The notes: a model not told the origin generated them from the sequence alone. DNA of 51,143 nucleotides from Alkalihalobacillus alcalophilus ATCC 27647 = CGMCC 1.3604 (GCF_000292245.2 NZ_ALPT02000031.1:1-51143), one strand, 5' to 3'. Shown: positions 15,997 through 25,192, numbered from the stretch's first letter. Translations and numbers: made by a program.

Positions 15997-17289
15997 ATGA
16001 GCGAGCAGACGAAAAAGCACTCAAATAACCATCATGTAGGCTTAGCAACGGTTTTATCGTTCATCCCTGGTCTCGGTCAGCTTTATAACCGTCGATTTAT
16101 AAAGGGAAGTGCCTTTTTTATTCTTTTTGCAGCTTTTTTTAGCGTTTTTTATAACTTTTTAAACATCGGGTTTTGGGGGCTATTCACATTAGGAACCATT
16201 CCTCGAACAGATGATTCAAGGGTACTCTTAGCTCAAGGGATGATATCGCTTATCATTATGGCGATTGCATTACTATTTTATTATTTGAATATTATGGATG
16301 CACGAAAGGATGCAAAGAGAATCAAACAAGGTTTTAAAGCCTTAAGTGTTCGTGAGGGGTTTAAACACGCTTATGATAAAAGTTTTCCATATTTATTAAC
16401 GGCTCCAGGTTTATTTCTTTTATTGTTTGCGGTAGTATTTCCATTAATGTATATGGTTGGACTTGCCTTTACGAATTATAATCTGTACAATGCTCCACCA
16501 AGAAATTTATTGGATTGGGTAGGTCTTCAAAATTTTATCAATCTAGTGACTGTCGATATTTGGCGAACGACCTTTTTTAATGTTTTATCATGGACATTGA
16601 TTTGGACATTTGTGGCAACGACACTTCAGATAGCTTTAGCACTATTTTTGGCGGTTCTTATTAATGATAAACGAATTCGCTTTAAGAAATTTTTTAGAAC
16701 GATGCTTATTTTACCGTGGGCGGTTCCAGGTTTTGTGACGATTCTTATTTTTGCAGCAATGTTTAATGATAATTTTGGAGCAATTAACCGTGATATCATC
16801 ATCCCATTGTTTGGGTCCGGTATCCCTTGGTTAACCGATCCGTTTTGGACGAAGGTTGCTCTTATCAGTATTCAAGTTTGGCTTGGCTTCCCATTTGTAT
16901 TTGCATTATTTTCTGGGGTATTGACGAGTATTTCAAGTGACTGGTACGAAGCTGCAGATATTGATGGAGCATCAAAAACGCAGAAGTTTCGTTGGATTAC
17001 CTTACCACATGTTTTATTTGCGACAGCACCATTATTAATTATGCAATATGCTGGTAATTTTAATAATTTTAATATTATTTACTTATTTAACCAAGGTGGA
17101 CCACCTGTTCGAGGGCAAAATGCAGGAGGGACGGATATTTTGATTTCTTGGGTTTATGGGCTAACGTTTGATAGCAATCAATATAGTATGGCAGCAGCTA
17201 TCTCGATAGTTATTGGATTGTTAGTTGCAGGTTTTGCCTTCTTCCAATTCCGTCGCAGTCGTTCGTTTAAAGAGGAGGGGAATATCTAA
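15997..17289 (+). CDS. mdxF: Maltodextrin ABC transporter permease MdxF (MalF type)
   Basis: Membrane permease of 430 residues, close to the usual MdxF length of about 435. An N-terminal extension with two or three membrane segments (LSFIPGLGQLYNRRFIKGSAFFILFAAFFSVFYN) precedes the transport core starting at about 125 (PYLLTAPGLFLLLFAVVFPLMYMVGLAFTNY). The ATPase-docking loop is EAADIDGASKTQKFRWITLPH. The last base of its stop codon region overlaps the mdxG start. No ATPase gene is present, so a shared MsmX-type ATPase encoded elsewhere probably energises the system, as in B. subtilis. Confidence 0.93.
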   Translation: MSEQTKKHSNNHHVGLATVLSFIPGLGQLYNRRFIKGSAFFILFAAFFSVFYNFLNIGFWGLFTLGTIPRTDDSRVLLAQGMISLIIMAIALLFYYLNIMDARKDAKRIKQGFKALSVREGFKHAYDKSFPYLLTAPGLFLLLFAVVFPLMYMVGLAFTNYNLYNAPPRNLLDWVGLQNFINLVTVDIWRTTFFNVLSWTLIWTFVATTLQIALALFLAVLINDKRIRFKKFFRTMLILPWAVPGFVTILIFAAMFNDNFGAINRDIIIPLFGSGIPWLTDPFWTKVALISIQVWLGFPFVFALFSGVLTSISSDWYEAADIDGASKTQKFRWITLPHVLFATAPLLIMQYAGNFNNFNIIYLFNQGGPPVRGQNAGGTDILISWVYGLTFDSNQYSMAAAISIVIGLLVAGFAFFQFRRSRSFKEEGNI

Positions 17290-18131
17290 TGAGTTCTAAA
17301 ATGAAATCAAAATTGGAAGTGTTTGCGATATATGGTTTCTTGCTATTTATGCTTACCATCATCGCTTATCCGCTCTTATGGACAATTGGCTTATCATTAA
17401 AGCCCGGTACAAGTCTATATAGTACAGGTGTTTTTACGGATGGGTGGTCATTCACTCATTATAAATGGTTGTTTACTGACCCAAGAAGTAATTATGTAAC
17501 TTGGTACAAGAATACACTGTTTGTTGCGATTATTACTTCTGTATCAGCAACAATACTGATCTCATTAGTCGCATATGCTTTTTCACGTTATCGGTTTAAG
17601 GGAAGAAAGTACGGACTTTATGCTTTTTTACTCTTACAGATGTTTCCTTCGCTAATGGCAATGGTTGCACTGTACATTTTACTAAATTCAATTAATTTAT
17701 TAGATTCTTTGTGGGGATTGATTTTAATTTATGTCGGTGGCTCAATTCCAATGAATGCGTTTTTAGTAAAAGGTTATTTTGATACGATTCCAAGGGAGCT
17801 AGATGAATCGGCCAAATTAGATGGTGCAGGACATTTTCGGATATTTTTTACGATTATGCTACCTTTAGCTAAACCAATTTTAGCAGTTGTTGCTTTATTT
17901 AACTTTATGGGACCATTTATGGACTTTATCCTACCGCGAATTCTTTTGAGAAGTCCTGAAAACTTTACATTAGCGCTTGGATTATTTAACTTTGTTAATG
18001 ACCAATTTGCTAATAACTTCACTCGATTTGCGGCAGGGGCGATACTGATTGCGGTACCGATTGCGGCCGTCTTCTTAATACTACAACGTTATTTATTAAC
18101 TGGTTTAACATCTGGAGCTACAAAAGGATAA
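17289..18131 (+). CDS. mdxG: Maltodextrin ABC transporter permease MdxG (MalG type)
   Basis: Partner permease of 280 residues (MdxG is about 278). It has an N-terminal membrane segment (14-36), FTHYKWLFTD, and further hydrophobic segments. The ATPase-docking EAA loop is ELDESAKLDGAGHFRIFFTIMLPLAKP. The start codon overlaps the mdxF stop (TAATG), which implies coupled translation. A short hairpin follows at 18143. Confidence 0.93.
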   Translation: MSSKMKSKLEVFAIYGFLLFMLTIIAYPLLWTIGLSLKPGTSLYSTGVFTDGWSFTHYKWLFTDPRSNYVTWYKNTLFVAIITSVSATILISLVAYAFSRYRFKGRKYGLYAFLLLQMFPSLMAMVALYILLNSINLLDSLWGLILIYVGGSIPMNAFLVKGYFDTIPRELDESAKLDGAGHFRIFFTIMLPLAKPILAVVALFNFMGPFMDFILPRILLRSPENFTLALGLFNFVNDQFANNFTRFAAGAILIAVPIAAVFLILQRYLLTGLTSGATKG

Positions 18132-18142
18132 ACTAGGAGGGT

Positions 18143-18173
18143 AGGCGATGGATACGTTTCTATCGCCTTATTC
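18143..18173 (+). terminator. Weak terminator-like hairpin after mdxG
   Basis: AGGCGAT pairs with ATCGCCT, followed by TATTCTTGCTT. The T-run is poor, so read-through into the regulator gene is plausible. Confidence 0.45.
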
Positions 18174-18275
18174 TTGCTTAACATAAATTTAATGTTGTTC
18201 AATGTTGGAAAGCGAATTACAATAAGATAGATAAATGTTCCCAGTTGAAAGTGCATAGGAAAAGGAGGGTACCGG

Positions 18276-19304
18276 ATGTCAATTACGATAAAAGATGTGG
18301 CCAAACGAGCAAACGTTGCCCCGTCTACGGTATCACGTGTTATTGCGGATAGTCCTCGGATTAGCCAGCAAACAAAGGAGAAAGTAAGGGAAGCAATGGC
18401 GGAACTTGGCTATCATCCTAACTATAATGCAAGGAGTTTGGTCAATCAATCAACGAAAACTCTCGGTGTCATTATTCCGAGTTCGGCCAAAATTGCCTTT
18501 CAAAATCCCTTTTTCCCAGAAGTGTTAAGAGGGATTACGGCAAAAGCTTATTTAGAGAAGTATGGCCTTTATTTATCAACAGGTCAGACTGATCAGGAGA
18601 TTTTAGAAGAAGTGAAACAAATGGTTTATAGTCGGAGAGTTGATGGAATCATTTTATTATATTCTAAAGTAAACGATCTCGTCCTCCCATTTCTGACTGA
18701 ACAAAACTTCCCATTTGTTTTAATTGGGAGACCTCATGGTATTGAGGATGAGGCTATTTATTATGTGAATAACGACAATGTTAGAGCGGCAAAAACGGTA
18801 ACCGAGTATTTGTTGCTTTTAGGACATGAACGAATTGGATTCATTGGTGGTAATTTAGATCAGGTGGTCACACTTGATCATAAATTAGGTTATCAGAAGG
18901 CTTTAGAAAATGCGAACATTCCATTAAGAGATGAATACATCGTTTATTATGATGAAGTGTTGGAAGGTGGACAAGAAGCGGTCATTGAGTTTATGTCTTT
19001 GGAGGAACGTCCAACCGCACTTGTTGTGGCAGATGATTTAATGGCACTCGGTGTATTAAGAATGCTTGATGAGATGGAAGTTTCAGTGCCAGACGAAATG
19101 TCTCTTGTCAGTTTTAATAACGTTATGTTATCAGAATTATCATCTCCGCCACTAACAACGGTAGATATTAATATTTATGAGCTTGGTTTTCAAGGAACTG
19201 ACAAACTTGTTCATCTTATTAATGATGCCAATTATGAAGAGAAAAAGACGATTATTCCTTATCGTTTTATTAAAAGGCAAACCTGTATTAAACGAACGAA
19301 GTAA
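18276..19304 (+). CDS. LacI-family regulator, probable MalR/MdxR
   Basis: DNA-binding repressor of 342 residues. The N-terminal HTH is ITIKDVAKRANVAPSTVSRVIADSPRIS (about 3-30), with a hinge at YHPNYNARSL; the periplasmic-binding-like sensor domain begins near 60 (LGVIIPSSA), with GFIGGN and TALVVADDLMALGVL motifs. It lies right after mdxEFG and probably acts on the three operators at 14230-14370 with a maltose-type inducer. The ribosome site is AAGGAGGGTACCGG. No catabolic enzyme gene is linked. Confidence 0.85.
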   Translation: MSITIKDVAKRANVAPSTVSRVIADSPRISQQTKEKVREAMAELGYHPNYNARSLVNQSTKTLGVIIPSSAKIAFQNPFFPEVLRGITAKAYLEKYGLYLSTGQTDQEILEEVKQMVYSRRVDGIILLYSKVNDLVLPFLTEQNFPFVLIGRPHGIEDEAIYYVNNDNVRAAKTVTEYLLLLGHERIGFIGGNLDQVVTLDHKLGYQKALENANIPLRDEYIVYYDEVLEGGQEAVIEFMSLEERPTALVVADDLMALGVLRMLDEMEVSVPDEMSLVSFNNVMLSELSSPPLTTVDINIYELGFQGTDKLVHLINDANYEEKKTIIPYRFIKRQTCIKRTK

Positions 19305-19336
19305 TAGCTCATCCTGTGATGGGCTATTTTTTTATT
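19304..19336 (+). terminator. Terminator after the LacI-family gene
   Basis: ATAGCTCATC pairs with GATGGGCTAT around CTGT and is followed by TTTTTTTATTT. Confidence 0.92.
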
Positions 19337-19390
19337 TAAACTTTTAAAGAATGATAATGGTTAGTTAGAGAAGAGTGAGGAACCGGGGAA

Positions 19391-19692
19391 TTGGAATTGG
19401 AATTGGTAATGAAACAGGTAGAATCCCAAAATTACGGTGCGAATAAAGTTGAATTGGTAATGAAACAGAAGGAATCTCAAAATTACAGTGCGAATAACGG
19501 TGAATTGGTAATGAGACAGGAGGAGTCCCAAAATTACGGTGCGAATAAAGTTGAATTGGTAATGAAACAGGAGGAATCCCGAAATTACAGTGCGAATAAC
19601 GGAGAATTGGTAATGAAACAGGAGGAGTTCCCAAATTACGGTTCGAATAACAAAGGATTGGTAATGAAACTCGCAGAAATGTAAAATTACGG
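19391..19692. repeat. 51-bp tandem repeat array, family 1, about 6 copies
   Basis: Units such as GAATTGGTAATGAAACAGG, then AATTACGGTGCGAATAA, repeat every 51 bases. Alternate units end in AAAGTT or AACGGT, so a two-unit superperiod is visible. Because 51 is a multiple of 3, frames on both strands stay open, giving repetitive pseudo-proteins with a 17-residue period and no ribosome site. The array fills most of the gap between the LacI terminator and the AI-2E gene; a probable extended -10 (TGATATAAT) for the latter follows near 19764. Confidence 0.92.
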
Positions 19693-19811
19693 TGTGCATA
19701 AAAAAGAAGAAAGCTTGATATGACAATCATGAATTACTGTTTAAAATAGGAAAAAGAATTAAACGGTGATATAATTTAATTACTATAAAAAAGGGAAGGA
19801 CTTAGACAAAT

Positions 19812-20897
19812 ATGCCAGATAGTAAATATTTTCGTTTTGGGATTTGGTTGGCACTTGTTTTTCTCATTATTTATTTAGCTTCATTAGTGGATTGGGTTTT
19901 CCAACCAATTATTATTCTTGTACAAACCTTATTTGCTCCGATATTGCTTGGGGGGGTTTTGTATTATTTGTTAAGGCCGTTTGTCAATTTTTTATCAAGA
20001 TGGATTCCAAGAACGATCTCGATTCTGATTATGTTCTTAACGGCTATTGCTTTATTTGTGCTTGTGATTTTATTAGTAGGTCCAGAAATCCAACGTCAAT
20101 TTAATCAACTAGTTGAAAATTGGCCAATGATTGTTAATGGAATTAGGGAATGGGTTGTTTCCATTCAAGAAAGTGATTGGTTTGCTCGTTTCCAGGAAGG
20201 AGATATTGTCTCTTTTGAGGATATTGTCTCGACTTTAGAAACTTATATGATTGATATTATGAGTTCTGTCGGCTCGAATATTACAAACGTGATCGGTATT
20301 ATTGCGAACGTTCTAATTGTCCTTGCGATTATTCCTTTTGTTCTGTTCTTTATGTTAAAAGACGGTGAAAAGGCTCCACAAAATGCTTTGAAGCTTTTAC
20401 CAAAAAAGCAACAAAGTGAAGGCCGCAAAATTTTATCAGATATGGATGAGGCCTTAAGTTCCTATATTCAAGGGCAAATTATTGTGAGTTTCTGTGTCGG
20501 TGTTATGATGTATATTGGCTATCTTATCGTTGGTTTAGAATATTCGTTAGTCCTTGCGTTAATTGCGATGTTTACGAATGTTATTCCATTTGTAGGGCCA
20601 TGGATAGGAGCGTTTCCTGGTATTATTGTTGCGTTGTTTGTGTCATTTCCAACCGCACTAGTTGTTGCAGGTATTATCGTGGTAGTTCAACAAATTGAAA
20701 GTAACTTAATTTCTCCACTTGTAATGGGTAAGAAACTTGCTATTCACCCTTTAACAATTATATTATTGTTGTTAGTAGCAAGCCGTTTTGCTGGTTTATT
20801 AGGGTTATTGCTAGCTGTTCCGACTTATGCGGTCGGTAAGGTAATTGTCTATCATATGTACCGTCTATGGCGTTTAAAAAAGCCTAAGCCTGTCTAA
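19812..20897 (+). CDS. AI-2E family membrane transporter
   Basis: Integral membrane protein of 361 residues of the AI-2E/PerM (UPF0118) family. It shows about seven membrane segments with a central soluble loop (about 95-140), VLFFMLKDGEKAP near 180, and the family C-terminal pattern ALIAMFTNVIPFVGPWIGAFPGIIVAL followed by QIESNLISPLVMGKKLAIHPLTIILLLL. Members export small molecules or act as Na+/H+ antiporters; the substrate cannot be told here. The ribosome site GGGAAGGA is rather far (about 12 bases) from the ATG. Confidence 0.87.
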   Translation: MPDSKYFRFGIWLALVFLIIYLASLVDWVFQPIIILVQTLFAPILLGGVLYYLLRPFVNFLSRWIPRTISILIMFLTAIALFVLVILLVGPEIQRQFNQLVENWPMIVNGIREWVVSIQESDWFARFQEGDIVSFEDIVSTLETYMIDIMSSVGSNITNVIGIIANVLIVLAIIPFVLFFMLKDGEKAPQNALKLLPKKQQSEGRKILSDMDEALSSYIQGQIIVSFCVGVMMYIGYLIVGLEYSLVLALIAMFTNVIPFVGPWIGAFPGIIVALFVSFPTALVVAGIIVVVQQIESNLISPLVMGKKLAIHPLTIILLLLVASRFAGLLGLLLAVPTYAVGKVIVYHMYRLWRLKKPKPV

Positions 20898-20925
20898 AAA
20901 GAAAAGAATCAATGAGGTGACTAAG

Positions 20926-21294
20926 ATGAGTGTTGAACAAGATGGTGTGAAACAAATTAAAGAAGATGAGTTAAAGGAACTCTTAGGTGAAAGCAATAAA
21001 GAACGAGTTTTTATCGATGTTCGTGAAGTGGAGGAATATGATGAATTCCATATTCCTGGTGTTCCGTTAATTCCAATGAATACGATTCCTAATCATGTGC
21101 AAGATTTAGATAAGGATAAAGAATATGTTTTGATTTGCCGTAGTGGTGGTCGAAGTCAAAATGTTGCTTTATATTTAAAGGAGCAAGGGTTTGAAAAAGT
21201 GGCTAACTTTAATGGTGGTATGCTCTCTTGGACAGGCGAGACAAAAGAGGGACAAGAATGGATTGTTGAAAAGACTGAGGAACTATATAAATAA
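20926..21294 (+). CDS. Single-domain rhodanese-like protein
   Basis: Cytoplasmic sulfurtransferase of 122 residues. It shows the rhodanese pattern VFIDVREVEEYDEFHIPGVPLIPMN (about 26-50) and the active-site loop CRSGGRSQ (Cys about 73) and ends with the NFNGGMLSWTG motif. It probably transfers sulfur from thiosulfate or a persulfide. The start ATG 20926 is 5 bases after GAGGTG; a GTG at 20917 lies inside the ribosome site. It may be co-transcribed with the AI-2E gene 28 bases upstream. Confidence 0.88.
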   Translation: MSVEQDGVKQIKEDELKELLGESNKERVFIDVREVEEYDEFHIPGVPLIPMNTIPNHVQDLDKDKEYVLICRSGGRSQNVALYLKEQGFEKVANFNGGMLSWTGETKEGQEWIVEKTEELYK

Positions 21295-21301
21295 AATAGA
21301 G

Positions 21302-21337
21302 AAAAAGCAGTTGAGACCTCCTCAGCTGCTTTTTCAT
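21302..21337 (+). terminator. Terminator after the rhodanese gene
   Basis: AAAAGCAGTTGAG pairs with CTCAGCTGCTTTTT (bulged) and runs into a T-run. Confidence 0.85.
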
Positions 21338-21445
21338 TAACCAAAATGGAGCCAGCGAAGTATAGCTAACTAATGTAACCATCTTTTAACGAGCAGAACG
21401 TTTTCAGTGCCTCGCGCCGTGTTGTGAGGAGGCTTCTGTCACTTT

Positions 21446-21577
21446 TTAAAGGTGGTCTGTTTTTTTAGAGTAATCATGCTTACCGTGTTGAGCGTTGATT
21501 TTCTCTTCTTGATTTTTCACTTTGTTTTTGGCATTGTTATCTTTCGCCTTTTTGTTTGGATCTCCTGTATGAGACAT
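21446..21577 (-). CDS. Small DUF3941-type protein, 43 residues
   Basis: Too short for usual gene finding. It reads MSHTGDPNKKAKDNNAKNKV at the start and ends GKHDYSKKTDHL, a highly hydrophilic Lys/Asn-rich protein. The SKKTDHL ending and the overall pattern match the small Bacillus DUF3941 family as I remember it; function unknown, possibly sporulation-linked. A good ribosome site (AAAGGAGTGAT) precedes the ATG on the minus strand. Confidence 0.75.
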   Translation of the reverse strand: MSHTGDPNKKAKDNNAKNKVKNQEEKINAQHGKHDYSKKTDHL

Positions 21578-21715
21578 AGAAATCACTCCTTTCCTCATTT
21601 CAAAATACTCGATTCACTTTAGTATGACTCAAGTTTAGCTATTTATGAATTCTATGTTTAAGGGTGTCTTACGTAGGGGAACAGTATAGTAAGTAGACGA
21701 AAGGTGGTTTATTGT

Positions 21716-21982
21716 ATGGGATACAAAAAAGCAATTTACGCAACATTAGTCGCTGGAGCTAGTGCGGTCACAACGTTTTATTTAACCAATAAAGAACGTC
21801 GAACAGAACTGAAAAATAAAACGAAAGAAATGTATCAAAAAGTATGTTCTGTAACTAACAAAGAAAAACCAACACCTAAACAATTAAGAATAGGTCACCC
21901 AGATCCGTATGATATCGAAGACCAAAAAATGGTAGATGAAGGTGCGTTATATAGTGTACAACGTTATAATCGCCAACAATAA
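21716..21982 (+). CDS. Small hypothetical protein with N-terminal membrane segment
   Basis: Unrecognised 88-residue protein. The N-terminus MGYKKAIYATLVAGASAVTT is a membrane segment or uncleaved signal, followed by a basic helical region (NKERRTELKNKTKEMYQKV), like short YtxH-type proteins, and a polar tail GHPDPYDIEDQKMVDEGALYSVQRY. ATG 21716 follows GAAAGGTGG; an upstream ATG at 21704 overlaps that ribosome site. Confidence 0.65.
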   Translation: MGYKKAIYATLVAGASAVTTFYLTNKERRTELKNKTKEMYQKVCSVTNKEKPTPKQLRIGHPDPYDIEDQKMVDEGALYSVQRYNRQQ

Positions 21983-21991
21983 TGGAAGGTT

Positions 21992-22033
21992 ATCCAATCA
22001 AGATGTCAAAAACTTGATTGGATCATTTTTTTG
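21992..22033 (+). terminator. Terminator after the 88-residue gene
   Basis: ATCCAATCAAG pairs with CTTGATTGGAT, followed by CATTTTTTTG. Confidence 0.92.
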
Positions 22034-22146
22034 TTTAGCTGTCTTTTTTAGGGGGGTTTGAAAGGAAAATAAAGAAGTTCTGAAAGATGAAGTGAAAGAT
22101 GGGGAATGCTATAATAAGGAAAATAAATAGGATGGAGGGAAGGAAT

Positions 22147-22941
22147 ATGATTATTGTAGAAAAAGAAACTATTGTCACTATTCCAACGTTACATGTTGTA
22201 AAGGCAGCTTTAAAGGATCAAAGCAGTATACCAACTGTCTTCTTTTTACATGGCTTCACAAGTGCAAAGGAGCATAATCTACATGTCGCCTATTTAATGG
22301 CAGAACAAGGTTTTCGGGTCATTTTACCTGATGCGATTCATCATGGTGAACGAGAGGATGATTTATCAAAAGATGAACGTAAGCTGGCCATGTCTTTTTG
22401 GGAAATTGTTTTAACTTCTATAAAAGAATTAGACCTTATCAAAAAAACATTAACGGAAAAAGGATTAGTAGATGAAGAGCGAATCGGTGTAATCGGAACA
22501 TCGATGGGGGCAATTACCACTTACGGTGCTTTAACACAATTTTCATGGATTCAATCGGCTGTCTCATTAATGGGAGTCGCACATTTCCAAAGTTTTGCCG
22601 AAGCTCAAATTAAAATGATGGAGCAAAAAGGGGTAACAATTGATGAGGCGATGAAGGAGATGGTTTTAGCTAAATTAAAACCATTTGACTTATCAAAGCA
22701 ACTAGATAAAATTGATAACCGTCCTTTATTAATTTGGCACGGTAAACAAGACCAAGTTGTTCCTTACTTATTTTCAGAACAAATTCATCAATCGTTATTA
22801 GGTTATTATGACGAACAACCTGAAAATCTCCGTTTTATTTCAGAGGAGCAAGCGAGTCATAAAGTGTCGCGGCAAGCTATTTTAAAATCAGTGGATTGGT
22901 TTACGCATCACTTACTAAAGAAAACATTTAAAGTATCGTAA
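22147..22941 (+). CDS. yitV: Alpha/beta-hydrolase esterase, YitV type
   Basis: Cytoplasmic esterase of 264 residues. The oxyanion region is FFLHGFTSAKEHNLHVAYLMAEQGFRV with DAIHHGERED; the nucleophile elbow is GTSMGA (Ser about 120); the Asp lies in HGKQDQVVPY and the His probably in EEQASHKVS. ATG 22147 follows GGAGGGAAGG; the earlier ATG at 22099 lacks a ribosome site. An extended -10 (TGCTATAAT, 22107-22115) lies upstream. The gene directly precedes yitT, echoing the yit region of B. subtilis. Confidence 0.82.
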   Translation: MIIVEKETIVTIPTLHVVKAALKDQSSIPTVFFLHGFTSAKEHNLHVAYLMAEQGFRVILPDAIHHGEREDDLSKDERKLAMSFWEIVLTSIKELDLIKKTLTEKGLVDEERIGVIGTSMGAITTYGALTQFSWIQSAVSLMGVAHFQSFAEAQIKMMEQKGVTIDEAMKEMVLAKLKPFDLSKQLDKIDNRPLLIWHGKQDQVVPYLFSEQIHQSLLGYYDEQPENLRFISEEQASHKVSRQAILKSVDWFTHHLLKKTFKVS

Positions 22942-22943
22942 AT

Positions 22944-23777
22944 ATGAAAATGTCTATTGTAAGAGAAGCTCAAAAGGTTATTGTTGTCATTTTAGGAGCT
23001 TTATTCATCGCGATTTCGCTTAATTTCTTTTTAATTCCGGCTAATGTTTTTGCGAGCGGATTTACAGGGGTTTCCCAATTAATTGCAACGGTCATTCCAT
23101 TATCGACAGGGATCATTCTCTTTCTTTTAAATATACCTGTTGCCATTATTGGTTGGCTGAAAGTAGGGAAAAGCTTTACCATTTATAGCTTCTTAAATGT
23201 CGTTTGTACAACATTGTTTTTAGAGATTATTCCGATCGTTCAATTTTCACCAGATATTATTTTAAATGCGGTATTCGGTGGAGTTATTACGGCTGTTGGA
23301 GCTGGTATAACGTTAAAAGTAGGCGCTTCCTCAGGTGGTTTAGACATTATTGCTTTATTATTATCAAGGCATAGTGATAGACCGATTGGCATTTACTTTT
23401 TTCTATTGAATGGGATCATTGTTGTCATGTCTGGTTTATTATTTGACCCGGAAAAAGCTCTTTATACACTTGTGACCTTGTATGTTACTTCAAGGGTAAT
23501 TGATGCGATTCATACTCGCCATGTAAAATTAACAGCTTTTATTGTTACTAAAAATCCAGACCTTGTTCGAAGTGAGATTCATAATCATTTTACACGTGGG
23601 ATTACAAGAGTACCTGCAAAAGGTGGTTTTACATCTGAAGATAGGGAAGTGTTAATGATTGTGCTCACAAGGTATGAATTATATGACTTAAAAGAAGTGC
23701 TTAGACAGGCCGATCCAGATGCCTTTACGAATATCATCGAGACAGCAGAAGTATTTGGTTTGTTTCGAAAAGATTAA
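22944..23777 (+). CDS. yitT: YitT-family membrane protein with DUF2179 domain
   Basis: Membrane protein of 277 residues. Five or six hydrophobic segments fill residues 8-175, including the family pattern NFFLIPANVFASGFTGVSQLI and AGITLKVGASSGGLDIIALLLSR; the cytoplasmic C-terminal DUF2179 domain (about 190-277) carries GITRVPAKGGFTSEDREVLMIVLTRYEL. Function unknown; possibly transport. It starts 2 bases after the yitV stop. No strong ribosome site is visible, so translation may be coupled to yitV. Confidence 0.88.
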   Translation: MKMSIVREAQKVIVVILGALFIAISLNFFLIPANVFASGFTGVSQLIATVIPLSTGIILFLLNIPVAIIGWLKVGKSFTIYSFLNVVCTTLFLEIIPIVQFSPDIILNAVFGGVITAVGAGITLKVGASSGGLDIIALLLSRHSDRPIGIYFFLLNGIIVVMSGLLFDPEKALYTLVTLYVTSRVIDAIHTRHVKLTAFIVTKNPDLVRSEIHNHFTRGITRVPAKGGFTSEDREVLMIVLTRYELYDLKEVLRQADPDAFTNIIETAEVFGLFRKD

Positions 23778-23788
23778 AGGAGAGAGCG

Positions 23789-24322
23789 ATGAAAAAATTA
23801 GCGTCGGTATTTATTCTGACAGTCTGTTTTTTAGCGGCTTGTGGTTTAGGAGATACTCAAACAGGTAGCAGTCCGGAAGAAGATGAAATAAATGAAGAAG
23901 TAAATAATGAGGAAGAAAATAATGAAGAAGTAAATGGGGAGGGTGTTTTTGACGAATTGGAATATAAAGTAGAGACAAACCAAACTGATTCAGAGTTAAC
24001 TGTTGAAATGACCTTAACGAATACTAGTACTGAGAGTGCTATGTTAAGTTTTTCATCTGGTCAAAAATATGAGATTACTTTAACTAATGCGGCTGGAGAA
24101 GAAGTTTATCGTTATTCCGCAGATAAAATGTTTACGATGGCTATTATTCAAGAAGTCATTCCTGGAGGGGAAGAATTAATATTATCGGAGACAGTTCAAC
24201 TGGATGAATTTGAGCCAGGTGAATATGAATTAACGGCAACGATTATCGTTTATACGATTAACGACACAGAAATTACGCAAAGTCCATTTGAAGAAACGGT
24301 CACGATTCAAATTGGTTCATAA
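23789..24322 (+). CDS. Lipoprotein with BsuPI-type proteinase-inhibitor domain
   Basis: Exported lipoprotein of 177 residues. The lipobox Cys lies in FLAACG (about 18), then a very acidic Glu/Asn-repeat linker (to about 52), then a BsuPI domain (about 55-177): YKVETNQTDSELTVEMTLTNTSTESAMLSFSSGQKYEITLTN and a C-terminal EFEPGEYELTATI. In B. subtilis the intracellular proteinase inhibitor Ipi belongs to this family and, as I recall, sits near yitT; here the domain is extracellular. The partner protease is unknown. It is the last gene of the yitV-yitT cluster. Confidence 0.82.
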   Translation: MKKLASVFILTVCFLAACGLGDTQTGSSPEEDEINEEVNNEEENNEEVNGEGVFDELEYKVETNQTDSELTVEMTLTNTSTESAMLSFSSGQKYEITLTNAAGEEVYRYSADKMFTMAIIQEVIPGGEELILSETVQLDEFEPGEYELTATIIVYTINDTEITQSPFEETVTIQIGS

Positions 24323-24326
24323 AAAA

Positions 24327-24374
24327 ACAAGCTGTCTTAAAAGCTAATCAATAGCTTGAGGCAGCTTGTTTTTG
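24327..24374 (+). terminator. Terminator after the BsuPI lipoprotein gene
   Basis: AACAAGCTGTCT with AAAAGCT forms a long imperfect stem with AGCTTGAGGCAGCTTGTT, then TTTGGTTT. Confidence 0.85.
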
Positions 24375-24385
24375 GTTTGGGAAAT

Positions 24386-25166
24386 GTTGATGAAGTCAAA
24401 AGCATATGAATAAGAGCTGGGAAGGGAATCGAAGGGGGCAATGAAGTCAAAAGCGAGCGAATAAGAGCCGGGAAGGGAATCAAAGAGCCCGAATGAAGTC
24501 AAAAGTGAGTGAAAAAGAGCGGGTAAGGGAATCAAAGAGCGTCAATGAAGTCAAAAGCATATGAATAAAAGCTGCAAAGGGAATCAAAGGGCCCGAATGA
24601 TTCCTAAAGCACATGAATAAAAGCCAGAAAGGGAATCAGAGAGCCAATGATTCCCAAAGCATATGAATAAAAGTCGCAAAGGGAATCAAAGGGAGCCAAT
24701 GATTCCTAAAGCATATGAATAAAAGCCGCAAAGGGAATCAAAGGGAGCCAATGATTCCTAAAGCATATGAATAAAAGCCGCAAAGGGAATCAAAGGGCCC
24801 GAATGATTCCTAAAGCACATGAATAAAAGCCAGAAAGGGAATCAGAGAGCCCCAATGATTCCAAAGCGAGCGAATAAAAGCCGCAAAGGGAATCAAAGAG
24901 AGCCAATGATTCCCGAAGCATATGAATAAAAGCCGCAAAGGGAATCAAAGAGCGTCAATGAAGTCAAAAGCATATGAATAAAAGCCGCAAAGGGAATCAA
25001 AGGGAGCCAATGATTCCTAAAGCATATGAATAAAAGCCGCAAAGGGAATCAAAGGGAGCCAATGATTCCCAAAGCACATGAATAAAAGCCGCAAAAGGAA
25101 TCAAAGAGAGCCAATGATTCCCAAAGCACATGAATAAAAGCCGCAAAAGGAATCAAAGAGCCCCAG
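24386..25166. repeat. 51-52-bp tandem repeat array, family 2, about 15 copies
   Basis: Direct repeats such as AAAGGGAATCAAAGGGAGCC, then AATGATTCCTAAAGCATATG, then AATAAAAGCCGC, spaced 51-52 bases. Two subtypes alternate: AATGAAGTCAAAAGC and AATGATTCCTAAAGC. Internal units are nearly identical and the left edge is more diverged. It lies between two convergent operons, after one terminator and before another. A further two-unit fragment is at 30068-30150. No gene or unique spacers are visible. Confidence 0.95.
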
Positions 25167-25192
25167 AGATGCTGTCATAACGTCTTAATCAT

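Noticed and set aside
19361..19730. Overlapping minus-strand frames with 17-residue repeats
   Set aside because: A 51-base period keeps several frames open on both strands at once; there is no ribosome site and the frames overlap one another.
21390..21445. GC-rich hairpin (GCCTC with GAGG) as a further element fragment
   Set aside because: It shares no clear sequence with the GC-rich units; at most it is a weak terminator for the small minus-strand gene.
24386..25166. Possible CRISPR array
   Set aside because: The whole 51-52-base unit is conserved, with no unique spacers, and no cas genes are near.
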